Positions 7,935 through 14,454 of a stretch of 34,494 nt of DNA are shown in pieces. Numbering within the stretch: the stretch's first letter is position 1; each line of letters begins with the position of its first letter. A program made the position numbers and the translations under genes. Origin of the DNA: F23-B02 sp963625655. Its GTDB lineage: Bacteria > Bacillota > Clostridia > Oscillospirales > Oscillospiraceae. Below the pieces are notes generated by a model. The model was not told where the DNA came from, did not search any database, and worked only from the letters and a program-made list of their open reading frames with translations. The DNA lies in NCBI GenBank assembly GCA_963625655.1, contig CAVFTS010000020.1, positions 1 through 34,494 of the forward strand, in the 5' to 3' direction.

Positions 7935-8078
7935 GCTGAAAATGAAGTATGAGCGGTGTCCGCCCTCATCACCGGATCGCAAACGGCGCATCCCGGTCAA
8001 TAGGATCCCGATTTTTGCGGGGTTTTTGCGTGCGGATGCCGAAGGCGTCCGTTTTTTTCGTTTTGGAGGTGTTTTACA
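7935..8078 (+). promoter_or_regulatory. L20-type leader (attenuator) of infC-rpmI-rplT
   Basis: A leader of about 145 bases lies between the promoter and infC and ends in an intrinsic terminator (8033-8058) just before the ribosome binding site. GCATCC at 7988-7993 is complementary to GGATGC at 8034-8039, the left arm of the terminator, so an alternative antiterminator pairing is possible. In low-GC Gram-positives, ribosomal protein L20 binds such a leader and favours premature termination, as known for Bacillus subtilis. The position and architecture fit; the L20 binding site itself was not folded. Confidence 0.65.
8033..8058 (+). terminator. Leader terminator upstream of infC
   Basis: CGGATGCC (8033-8040), loop GAA, GGCGTCCG (8044-8051) with one G-T pair, followed by seven T (8052-8058). 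The infC ribosome binding site follows seven bases later. This is an attenuator rather than the end of an operon. Confidence 0.75.
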
Positions 8079-8669
8079 ATAGCAAACGTTAACTACGAGA
8101 TCAACGAGGAGATTCTTGACAAGGAACTGAGAATTATCGGCGATACGGGTGAGCAGCTCGGTATAATGTCGGCTGAGGAGGCTCTTAAGATCGCAGAGGA
8201 AAGAGAGCTGGACCTCGTAAAGATCTCGCCTGCCGCAAAGCCCCCCGTCTGCAAGATCATGGACTACGGCAAGTTCCGCTTCGAGCAGGCAAAGAGGGAA
8301 AAGGAAGCCAAGAAGAATCAGCGTGTCATGGAAGTCAAAGAGGTGCGTATGTCACCCAATATAGACGCAAATGACTTTAACACGAAGCTCAAGAATGCGC
8401 AGAAGTTTTTAAACGACGGCGACAGAGTGAAGGTGTCCATCCGCTTCAGAGGCAGAGAAATGGCGCACACTCACATCGGCGAAACGTTGCTGCGTGACTT
8501 TGCCGCAAAGTGCGGTGAGATCGCAAACCTCGACAAGGAGCCTAAGCTTGAGGGCCGCAACATGTCGATGTTTCTGTCACCCAAGTCCGCCGCTGCGATC
8601 AAGAAGGCGCAGAAGGAAGCTGCAAAGAAAGCAGCCGAAGCTCAGGCTGACGAGAGCGGGAAAGAATAA
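8079..8669 (+). CDS. infC: Translation initiation factor IF-3, started at AUA
   Basis: A 196-residue IF-3, which binds the 30S subunit, checks the start codon and prevents 50S joining. The IF3-N domain covers about residues 1-75 (NYEINEEILDKELRIIG, VKISPAAKPPVCKIMDYGKF), then a lysine-rich linker, then IF3-C (VRMSPNIDANDF, VSIRFRGREMAH). The first in-frame ATG is at 8166 and would remove 29 residues of the conserved N-domain. The frame continues upstream to an ATA codon at 8079, with GGAGGT eight bases before it, so ATA is called as the start. Rare starts (AUU, AUA, AUC) are typical of infC and let IF-3 repress its own translation. First gene of the operon with rpmI and rplT. A lysine/alanine-rich tail of about 25 residues follows the IF3-C domain. 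Confidence 0.95.
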   Translation: MANVNYEINEEILDKELRIIGDTGEQLGIMSAEEALKIAEERELDLVKISPAAKPPVCKIMDYGKFRFEQAKREKEAKKNQRVMEVKEVRMSPNIDANDFNTKLKNAQKFLNDGDRVKVSIRFRGREMAHTHIGETLLRDFAAKCGEIANLDKEPKLEGRNMSMFLSPKSAAAIKKAQKEAAKKAAEAQADESGKE

Positions 8670-8736
8670 TCGGTATATTACAGGCTTGCCTGTTAATTAG
8701 GCTGCAAGCAGCCATCATACGGAAGGAGAAATTACC

Positions 8737-8934
8737 ATGCCAAAACTTAAGACCCACAGCGGTGCTAAGAAGAGATTCAATCTCACCAAGACCGGTAAAG
8801 TAAAGCGTGCTCATGCTTTTAAGAGCCATATCCTCACCAAGAAGGACACCAAGCGCTGCCGTCGTCTGCGTTCCGGCGCAATTGCTGACGTAACTAACGA
8901 AGCAACCATCAAAAAGATGATCCCTTACAAATAA
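8737..8934 (+). CDS. rpmI: 50S ribosomal protein L35
   Basis: A 65-residue basic protein beginning MPKLKTHSGAKKRF, the signature of L35, with normal length. Ribosome binding site AAGGAG before the ATG at 8737. It sits 67 bases after infC and 31 bases before rplT, the standard order of this operon. A small GC stem at 8700-8713 lies in the infC-rpmI gap. Confidence 0.98.
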   Translation: MPKLKTHSGAKKRFNLTKTGKVKRAHAFKSHILTKKDTKRCRRLRSGAIADVTNEATIKKMIPYK

Positions 8935-8965
8935 GCGTAAGGCTACGAATAGGAGGAAATGACAA

Positions 8966-9319
8966 ATGGCAAGAGTTAAGGGCGCAATGATGACCCGCAA
9001 ACATAGAAATAAGATCCTCGGTCTTGCAAAGGGCTACTGGGGCAACAAGTCCCGCCACTACAAGATGGCAAACCAGCAGATGATGAAGTCCGGCCGTTAC
9101 GCATACGTCGGCCGCAAGCAGAAGAAGAGAGACTTCCGTCAGCTTTGGATCACCCGTATCAGCGCAGCATGCAAGGCAAACGGCATGAATTACTCCACCT
9201 TCATGCACGGTCTGAAGCTCTGCGGCATCGATATGAACCGCAAGATGCTCAGCGAGACCGCTATCCACGAGCCCGCTGCTTTCACCGCACTCTGTGAGAA
9301 GGCAAAGGCGGCTCTCTGA
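8966..9319 (+). CDS. rplT: 50S ribosomal protein L20
   Basis: A 117-residue rRNA-binding protein needed early in 50S assembly and the likely autoregulator of the operon through the leader. Conserved L20 phrases such as RHRNKILGLAKGYWG-like KHRNKILGLAKGYWG and SRHYKMANQQMMKSGRYAY are present. Ribosome binding site AGGAGG. Last gene before a strong terminator. Confidence 0.98.
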   Translation: MARVKGAMMTRKHRNKILGLAKGYWGNKSRHYKMANQQMMKSGRYAYVGRKQKKRDFRQLWITRISAACKANGMNYSTFMHGLKLCGIDMNRKMLSETAIHEPAAFTALCEKAKAAL

Positions 9320-9331
9320 CGGAAAGCTTAA

Positions 9332-9368
9332 GTCCCCGGTTCGGTCAGACCGAGCCGGGGACATTTTC
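9332..9368 (+). terminator. Terminator of infC-rpmI-rplT
   Basis: A 14-bp stem with one T-G pair: GTCCCCGGTTCGGT (9332-9345) with ACCGAGCCGGGGAC (9349-9362), three-base loop, then ATTTTCTT. It ends 13 bases into the gap after rplT. Confidence 0.9.
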
Positions 9369-9397
9369 TTGTAATTTGCGGCGCCGTGTGGTACAAT
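9369..9397 (+). promoter_or_regulatory. Probable promoter of the ATP-grasp gene
   Basis: TTGTAA (9369-9374), 17-base spacer, TACAAT (9392-9397). The -35 box begins right at the tail of the preceding terminator, and the gene starts 26 bases after the -10 box. Confidence 0.6.
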
Positions 9398-9422
9398 ACC
9401 ATGCGCCGAAAGGAGGCTCTCT

Positions 9423-10421
9423 ATGTCGAAGCTCAAGTATTTTATAAGCCGCATCCTCGATATGAACTACCGTCAGATGTTCAGAAAAATTGACGAGGTG
9501 CATGAAAAGTCGGGCAAATGCCGTCTTTTTATATTCCTTGACATGGTATATTGCGGCATCGTCTATCAGGCGGGATATATGGATTACTGGCTGTTTGAGA
9601 TGTACGATCTCAACCGCAGCCAGCGCAAGACCATCCTCACGAGGGGCAAAAACAACGCATTCATTAAGCGCTACAACGACCCCAAGTATATGCCGGAGAT
9701 CGAGGACAAGCTCAAGTTTGCCGAGAATTTCGGCGAATTTATGCACCGTGACTGGCTCGATATGGGAACCGCCGATAGGGAGGCGCTCTCGGAGTTTACG
9801 GCAAAGCACCCCGTTTTCATGGCAAAGCCCACGGACGGAATGTGCGGTAAGGGCATAGAAAAGATAAATGCCGCCGAGTTTGAGGGCGACCTTTATGAGC
9901 ATCTCAAGTCGATGGGGCCGCTCATCCTTGAGGAGTGCGTTGTGCAGCACAAGGCGCTTATGGAGTTGCACCCGAACTCCGTAAACACCTGCCGTGTGAT
10001 CACCTTCACCCACGGCGGCAGCACAAAGGTTGTCGCTGCCTACCTGCGCATCGGTAACGGAAAGTATGTCGATAACTTCAACAACGGCGGTATGGTCGTG
10101 CCGATTGAGGAGGATTGCGGCCGCATCATCTACCCGGCGCTCGACAAAAGCGGCGCTCTGCATGAGGTGCATCCTATGACCGGCGTGCCGATAAAGGGCT
10201 TTAGGGTTCCGCTTTGGGATGAGGTCACGGAGCTTGTGAAGAAGGCGGGACAGGTCGTGCCGCAGGTGGGCATCGTCGGTTGGGACGTGTGCGTCACCGA
10301 CAACGGTCCTCTGCTCATCGAGGGCAATGACTACCCCGGACACGATATATATCAGCTCCCCCCGCACCGTACGGATGGCATCGGCATTCTGCCGAAGTTC
10401 CTGCGTGCGATGGAGGACTGA
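9423..10421 (+). CDS. ATP-grasp protein of the sugar-transfer-associated type
   Basis: A 332-residue cytosolic protein with an ATP-grasp fold, the family that activates a carboxylate as acyl phosphate and joins it to an amine or thiol. Visible signatures are the glycine-rich ATP loop KPTDGMCGKGIEKI (about residues 137-150), the hinge LILEECVVQH, NTCRVITF, and the metal-binding end GPLLIEGNDYPGHD. The arrangement resembles the ATP-grasp family found near sugar transferases and cell-surface polysaccharide genes (PF14397), though no such gene is next to it here. AGGAGG lies eight bases before the ATG at 9423. It is followed after 20 bases by a small membrane protein, probably in one transcript. 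The substrate is unknown. Confidence 0.8.
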   Translation: MSKLKYFISRILDMNYRQMFRKIDEVHEKSGKCRLFIFLDMVYCGIVYQAGYMDYWLFEMYDLNRSQRKTILTRGKNNAFIKRYNDPKYMPEIEDKLKFAENFGEFMHRDWLDMGTADREALSEFTAKHPVFMAKPTDGMCGKGIEKINAAEFEGDLYEHLKSMGPLILEECVVQHKALMELHPNSVNTCRVITFTHGGSTKVVAAYLRIGNGKYVDNFNNGGMVVPIEEDCGRIIYPALDKSGALHEVHPMTGVPIKGFRVPLWDEVTELVKKAGQVVPQVGIVGWDVCVTDNGPLLIEGNDYPGHDIYQLPPHRTDGIGILPKFLRAMED

Positions 10422-10441
10422 GAATATCAGAGGTGATCTTC

Positions 10442-10735
10442 ATGCTCTTCATTTTGAAAACATGGTATACCATGCCGCTGACGTTGCCTGTGCTGTTTAC
10501 GTTTTTTGCGTTTTCGGCACTCGGTGTTTATGCGGCGCTGGGACTTAAAAATAAGCGCAGCGTGCTGTTTCTGGCGCTCGGACTTGTGGTCTTGTACCTG
10601 CTCTGCACGCCCGTAAGCATCAACGACCTGTTCGGTGTCGGCGTGTACTCCACCTTCGTCGGAGGCGTGGCAAGTCTCGTGCTTTTGGGCTGCATTTTGG
10701 GCTTTGCCGTACGCAGTCTGCGCCGCAAAAAGTGA
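10442..10735 (+). CDS. Small membrane protein, three predicted membrane segments
   Basis: A 97-residue hydrophobic protein I do not recognise. Three membrane helices are likely: about residues 9-31 (LTLPVLFTFFAFSALGVYAA), 38-56 (VLFLALGLVVLYLLC) and 66-91 (FVGGVASLVLLGCILGFAV), ending in a positively charged RSLRRKK tail that should stay inside the cell. A GTG at 10433 is in frame, but the AGAGGTGA ribosome binding site overlaps it, so the ATG at 10442 is chosen. It follows the ATP-grasp gene by 20 bases and precedes a strong terminator, so the two genes form a small operon. Function unknown. Confidence 0.7.
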   Translation: MLFILKTWYTMPLTLPVLFTFFAFSALGVYAALGLKNKRSVLFLALGLVVLYLLCTPVSINDLFGVGVYSTFVGGVASLVLLGCILGFAVRSLRRKK

Positions 10736-10748
10736 TGAAAAAGTGATG
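10727..10748 (+). repeat. Tandem 11-base repeat containing the stop codon
   Basis: AAAAAGTGATG occurs twice in a row (10727-10737 and 10738-10748). The first copy carries the stop codon of the small membrane protein. It looks like a recent slippage duplication without further meaning. Confidence 0.8.
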
Positions 10749-10793
10749 AATAAGTAAAACGCTTTCGTCTATGGCGAAAGCGTTTTACTTATT
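10749..10793. terminator. Bidirectional terminator, 19-bp perfect stem
   Basis: AATAAGTAAAACGCTTTCG (10749-10767) pairs perfectly with the sequence at 10775-10793, loop TCTATGG. It lies between two convergent genes. The stem contains T-rich stretches on both sides, so it can stop transcripts in both directions. Confidence 0.85.
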
Positions 10794-10806
10794 TCGGCGT
10801 AATTTC

Positions 10807-11496
10807 TTATGCAATGACCTTTCCGAGTACACGCAAGGGCAGCTCCGGGGATATGACAATGTCGGAGTAATCGGGATTTAAGGAGTGCAGCACGAGATGC
10901 TCGCCCTTTGCGGCAAGCTGCTTTAGATAAGCGCAGCCGTCGTAGAGGAAAATGCCGATCTCGCCCGTCATCAGACTGTGCTGCTGACTGACCCACACGG
11001 TCTGACCGTTGTGGAATCTCGGCTCCATACTGTCGCCCGCAACACGGACTCCGAAGTTGGCACTGTCCGGCACTTCGGGACCGACCTCGGTCATGTCGTA
11101 ATGCTCACTGTCGAGAAACTGCCCCGTGCCTGCGGAGACCGCAAGAGAATACAGCGGCAGACTGCGGCTGCTCTTAACCGGCTCCGGACTGAGGGAGTAT
11201 TTGCCGCTGTCACGCAGAAGCTGAATGTACTCCGTCGCCTTTCTGCGCCCCGCCGCATTGAGCTCCGAAAGAAAGCCGCCACCCTCCGGCATGAACTCTC
11301 CGGCGATGTCGCTTATCCTGAGCGCACGGCAGAGCATGAGAAACTGAACGGCGCTCGGCAAGGTGCTGCCGTTCTCCCATTTGGATATCGCTTGATTGGT
11401 GACGTTCACCCCGTAGGTCTTGAGCGTTTCGGCAAGCTCCGCCTGTGAAAGACCGAGCTCACGCCTCCGCTCACACAGCTTTTTACCTATATCCAT
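10807..11496 (-). CDS. XRE-family repressor with self-cleaving S24 (LexA/UmuD-like) domain
   Basis: A 229-residue regulator. Residues 2-60 form an XRE/Cro helix-turn-helix (LGLSQAELAETL, TNQAISKWENG). Residues about 113-229 form a peptidase S24 domain with nucleophile S156 (GDSMEP), general base K192 (AYLKQL) and an Ala-Gly cleavage site A122-G123. The spacing (33 residues from cleavage site to serine, 36 from serine to lysine) is close to that of LexA, so RecA-stimulated self-cleavage is expected. An in-frame TTG at 11517 exists, but the ATG at 11494-11496 with GAGG upstream is preferred; transcription would begin near 11516. The gene is divergent from a Y-family polymerase, which it probably represses together with itself. 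Confidence 0.88.
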   Translation of the reverse strand: MDIGKKLCERRRELGLSQAELAETLKTYGVNVTNQAISKWENGSTLPSAVQFLMLCRALRISDIAGEFMPEGGGFLSELNAAGRRKATEYIQLLRDSGKYSLSPEPVKSSRSLPLYSLAVSAGTGQFLDSEHYDMTEVGPEVPDSANFGVRVAGDSMEPRFHNGQTVWVSQQHSLMTGEIGIFLYDGCAYLKQLAAKGEHLVLHSLNPDYSDIVISPELPLRVLGKVIA

Positions 11497-11522
11497 AACG
11501 CAACGCCTCACTTTCAATTATG

Positions 11523-11551
11523 ATTATACTATATATTCGGCAAAATTTCAA
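11523..11551 (-). promoter_or_regulatory. Promoter of the S24 repressor gene
   Basis: On the minus strand TTGAAA (complement of 11546-11551), 17-base spacer, TATAAT (complement of 11523-11528). A near-consensus promoter reading leftwards into the repressor. Confidence 0.75.
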
Positions 11552-11585
11552 GCCCTAAAAATATCTTAAAAAGAGAAAAAACATC

Positions 11586-11614
11586 TTTACATGTCCGCAA
11601 AAGGGAGTTATACT
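11586..11614 (+). promoter_or_regulatory. Promoter of the Y-family polymerase, with a possible operator
   Basis: TTTACA (11586-11591), 17-base spacer, TATACT (11609-11614), 28 bases before the ATG. An inverted repeat TACT-N6-AGTA (11611-11624) overlaps the -10 box and the start of transcription and could be an operator. No LexA box of the Bacillus type (GAAC-N4-GTTC) is visible here. The operator is a weak suggestion. Confidence 0.6.
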
Positions 11615-11642
11615 GCGTTTAGTATCTTTTGAGGAGAATATC

Positions 11643-12872
11643 ATGGATAGAGCGATACTTCATTCGGACATAAACTCCTGCTATGCGAGCATAGAGCGGC
11701 TGTTTGAACCGAGACTTTGCGGCAGACCCTTTGCGGTCTGCGGCGCACCTGAGCTGCGGCACGGGATAGTGTTATCCAAAGACGATATTGCAAAAAAGGC
11801 TGGCGTCAAGACAGGTATGGCGATATGGCAGGCAAAGCGCCTCTGTCCGGAGCTTGAGATCGTGTTGCCGCACTTTGAGCGCTACACGGAATACGCCGAC
11901 GCCGTGCGCAGCATATATTACGACTACACGAACCTTTGCGAACCCTTCGGACTTGACGAGTGCTGGCTCGACCTCACGGGATGCCTTGCCTGTCCCGACC
12001 CCGTGGAGACCGCACACGAGATACGGCGGCGGGTAAAAAAGGAAACGGGGCTTACGGTGAGCGTCGGCGTGAGCTTCAACAAGATTTTCGCAAAGCTCGG
12101 CTCCGACTACCGAAAGCCCGACGCCGTGACGGTCATCGACCGTGAAAATTACAAGAGCATCGTGTGGGGACTTCCTGCCTCCGATATGCTCATGGTCGGG
12201 CGCAGCACGGCTCGGCAGCTTGAGCGCATGGGCATACGGACGATAGGTGAGCTGGCGGCGGCTTCGCCCGAAAGCCTGCACGCCGTGCTGGGCAAGGCGG
12301 GTCCAATGCTGCACGCCTTCGCTAACGGCGCCGACACAACGGCGGTGCGCCGGGTGGGGGACGAGCCGCCGCCGAAGTCCGTCGGCAACAGCACGACGCT
12401 GCCCCATGACGTGGAGACACTCCGGCAGGCGGAGATCGTCATGCTGAGCCTTGCGGAGAGCATCGGGACGAGGCTGCGTCGGGGCGGCTATATGTGCCGC
12501 AGCTTAGAGCTTTCGCTGCGCACGGAGGAGCTTACATGGACACGGCACCGTATGCGTCTTTTCGGCGCAACGGACGTCACCCTTGAGCTGCGTGACATGG
12601 GGATGCGGCTTCTGACTCAGGCGTGGACGGATCGCACGCCGCTGCGGAGCATGGGGCTTTGCGCAATGGAGCTTGTGCCGTCAAGCACACCGGAGCAAAT
12701 TGACATATTATACGATTATGTAAACTTAGAAAAGCAAAAGAAAATCGACGCCGCCGTTGACGGGATCCGCAAAAAGTACGGTGCGGAGGCGATACAGCGG
12801 GCGTCGGTTTTCGGGAATTCCGTTGCGCTGGGCAGACAGATCTGCACCCTGCCGGAGAAGGGATTTATATGA
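11643..12872 (+). CDS. Y-family (translesion) DNA polymerase, DinB/UmuC-like
   Basis: A 409-residue error-prone polymerase that copies past damaged bases. The palm carries the metal ligands D9 (LHSDINSCYASIE) and D105-E106 (FGLDECWLDLTG); Y14 is at the steric-gate position. The helix-hairpin-helix region (GIRTIGELAAASPESL) and the little-finger domain follow (about 230-355). The C-terminal 50 residues (EKQKKIDAAVDGIRKKYG) resemble those of DinB-like proteins in Clostridia; no obvious beta-clamp motif of the QLxLF type is seen. The ATG at 11643 has a GAGGAG ribosome binding site. The divergent partner is an S24 repressor, which suggests damage-induced expression. It could be called DNA polymerase IV or UmuC-like; I do not assign a symbol. 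Confidence 0.92.
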   Translation: MDRAILHSDINSCYASIERLFEPRLCGRPFAVCGAPELRHGIVLSKDDIAKKAGVKTGMAIWQAKRLCPELEIVLPHFERYTEYADAVRSIYYDYTNLCEPFGLDECWLDLTGCLACPDPVETAHEIRRRVKKETGLTVSVGVSFNKIFAKLGSDYRKPDAVTVIDRENYKSIVWGLPASDMLMVGRSTARQLERMGIRTIGELAAASPESLHAVLGKAGPMLHAFANGADTTAVRRVGDEPPPKSVGNSTTLPHDVETLRQAEIVMLSLAESIGTRLRRGGYMCRSLELSLRTEELTWTRHRMRLFGATDVTLELRDMGMRLLTQAWTDRTPLRSMGLCAMELVPSSTPEQIDILYDYVNLEKQKKIDAAVDGIRKKYGAEAIQRASVFGNSVALGRQICTLPEKGFI

Positions 12873-12887
12873 TCGCACCCATCCGAT

Positions 12888-13607
12888 TCAGACGATCATA
12901 AAGGTCTCGCCATAGGGGTATGGGCTTCCGGCTTCACGCCGCATCCAGTCGATGATGCCGGCCTTGTCCCTTACCGCCATGCCTGACAGACGGTCGATGC
13001 CGAGCTCCTTGAGCGCCGGACACATGGGAACGGTCGGGCCTATGAGTATCGTAACGGCGCCACGGCTCAGCTCAATGAGTCTGGGCATGGTCTTGTTGAC
13101 CGAGGCGGAGCCTGTGATGATAACGATGTCGCAGCGGGGCAGGATGTACTCGCAGGCGGAGTCGGGGTAGTCGCCGAGCCTCGGCTCACGCTCCAAAATG
13201 TAAAGCTCCTTGCAGCCGGAGACGGTTTCGGGCGGCATCTTGAGATGCCCGACGAAGGCAATCGTCTTGCCGACGGTGTCTATCCCCTTGGTGCATATGC
13301 GGTCAAAGGGTGCGGCAAGACCGAGACGCTCCATGCGCCCGATGCCGTTATAGAATGCGTTTATTACCGCCATGCCCTCGCTCGCTTCTTCAAAGTTCCA
13401 GCTCATGACGCTTTTCGCCGCTTCCTTGGCGGGCAGCCCCACGAGACTGCCAAAAAGCCGCTCGACGCTGCTGCCGGCGGTGTGCATTGCGATGCCGAAG
13501 CTGCCGTCGCTCAGCTCCGCACCCGTCCAGCTCTTTCCGCTGACGATGCGGGAGACGACGGCCGGGGTATCCATTCCGTCTATGAGTATGCGATAGTAGT
13601 CTTTCAT
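12888..13607 (-). CDS. DUF4213/DUF364 domain protein (putative metal chelation family)
   Basis: A 239-residue cytosolic protein with an N-terminal DUF4213-like part (about 1-95, with GAELSDGSFGIAM) and a C-terminal DUF364 part (about 110-239, with GKTIAFVGHL, CDIVIITGSASVNKT and ILIGPTVPMCP). DUF364 proteins are described as possible heavy-metal chelators with a Rossmann-like fold and often sit next to metal transport genes, which is not the case here. The open frame extends to 13709, but AAAGGAAT lies eight bases before the ATG at 13607, which is chosen. It is divergent from tatD and convergent with the polymerase gene. Function remains unknown. Confidence 0.75.
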   Translation of the reverse strand: MKDYYRILIDGMDTPAVVSRIVSGKSWTGAELSDGSFGIAMHTAGSSVERLFGSLVGLPAKEAAKSVMSWNFEEASEGMAVINAFYNGIGRMERLGLAAPFDRICTKGIDTVGKTIAFVGHLKMPPETVSGCKELYILEREPRLGDYPDSACEYILPRCDIVIITGSASVNKTMPRLIELSRGAVTILIGPTVPMCPALKELGIDRLSGMAVRDKAGIIDWMRREAGSPYPYGETFMIV

Positions 13608-13633
13608 GTCAAATTCCTTTGCGGTATGCGCTC

Positions 13634-13663
13634 TTGCGCAGGGCGGACATACGGTGTTATAAT
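13634..13663 (+). promoter_or_regulatory. Possible promoter of tatD and the phosphatase gene
   Basis: TTGCGC (13634-13639), 18-base spacer, TATAAT (13658-13663). A second TATAAT lies at 13670-13675. The -35 element is weak; the AT-rich stretch before the tatD ribosome binding site makes a promoter likely, but the exact one is uncertain. Confidence 0.4.
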
Positions 13664-13695
13664 AACAAATATAATATTTTTTCGGGGGAAATGCA

Positions 13696-14454
13696 ATGTA
13701 TTTTGACACCCATGCGCACTATGACAGCGGTGCCTTTAACGAGGACAGGCTGACGCTTCTTGCGTCCATGCCGGAAAAGGGCGTGGAGCTTATAATTGAC
13801 CCCGGATGCGACCTCATAAGCAGCCGAAAGGCGACAGAGCTTGCCGAGCGCTTCGACTTCGTTTACGCTGCGGTGGGCTGGCACCCGGAGGACATCGACA
13901 AGCTGACAGAGGAGGACTACCGCAGCGTGGAGAGTCTTGCCGAACATAAAAAGTGCGTTGCGATAGGTGAGATAGGACTTGACTATTACTGGGACGCAAG
14001 CCAAAAGGACGTGCAGAAGGCGCTGTTTCGCCGCCAGGCGGAGCTTGCGCTGAGGCTTAATAAGCCCGTTATCGTCCACGACAGGGAGGCACACGCCGAC
14101 AGTCTCGATATTGTATGCGACTACCCGGAACTAAGGGGCGTTTTCCACTGCTACTCCGGCAGCGTCGAGATGGCGGAGATACTGCTGAAGCGGGGCTGGT
14201 ACCTCGGCTTCGACGGCCCGATCACCTACAAAAACGCCAGAAAAGCGATTGAGGTGCTGAAGGCTTGCCCGCTCGACAGAATACTCATCGAGACGGACAG
14301 CCCTTATTTAAGTCCCGTGCCGCAGCGGGGAAAGCGCAACGATTCCGGAAACCTTAGATACGTCGTCGAGAAGATCGCCGAGGTGAAGGGCATGGAGCCG
14401 GAGACGGTCGCAAAACTGACCGCCGAAAACGGAAGGAGGCTTTTCGGACTGTGA
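13696..14454 (+). CDS. tatD: TatD-family metal-dependent DNase
   Basis: A 252-residue TIM-barrel hydrolase of the TatD/YcfH family, a metal-dependent 3'-5' exonuclease or deoxyribonuclease linked to DNA turnover and repair and possibly D-aminoacyl-tRNA editing. All metal ligands are present: H6 and H8 (DTHAH), E92 (GEIGLDYYW), H128 (VIVHDREAH), H151 (FHCYSGS) and D201 (IETDSPYL). Length is typical. Ribosome binding site GGGGGAAA before the ATG at 13696. The next gene starts on a GTG that overlaps its stop codon, so translation of the two is coupled. Confidence 0.93.
   Translation: MYFDTHAHYDSGAFNEDRLTLLASMPEKGVELIIDPGCDLISSRKATELAERFDFVYAAVGWHPEDIDKLTEEDYRSVESLAEHKKCVAIGEIGLDYYWDASQKDVQKALFRRQAELALRLNKPVIVHDREAHADSLDIVCDYPELRGVFHCYSGSVEMAEILLKRGWYLGFDGPITYKNARKAIEVLKACPLDRILIETDSPYLSPVPQRGKRNDSGNLRYVVEKIAEVKGMEPETVAKLTAENGRRLFGL

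Noticed and set aside
8699..8714. GGCTGC/GCAGCC hairpin between infC and rpmI as a regulatory element
   Set aside because: Loop too short for the full stem and no further support; possibly chance.
12869..12899. ATGATCG/CGATCAT inverted repeat as terminator between the polymerase and DUF364 genes
   Set aside because: Only seven base pairs with a 17-base loop and no T-tract; it may be chance.
13608..13709. N-terminal extension of the DUF364 protein
   Set aside because: The extension begins inside the tatD gene on the other strand and has low-complexity aromatic and cysteine residues; the internal ATG has a good ribosome binding site.
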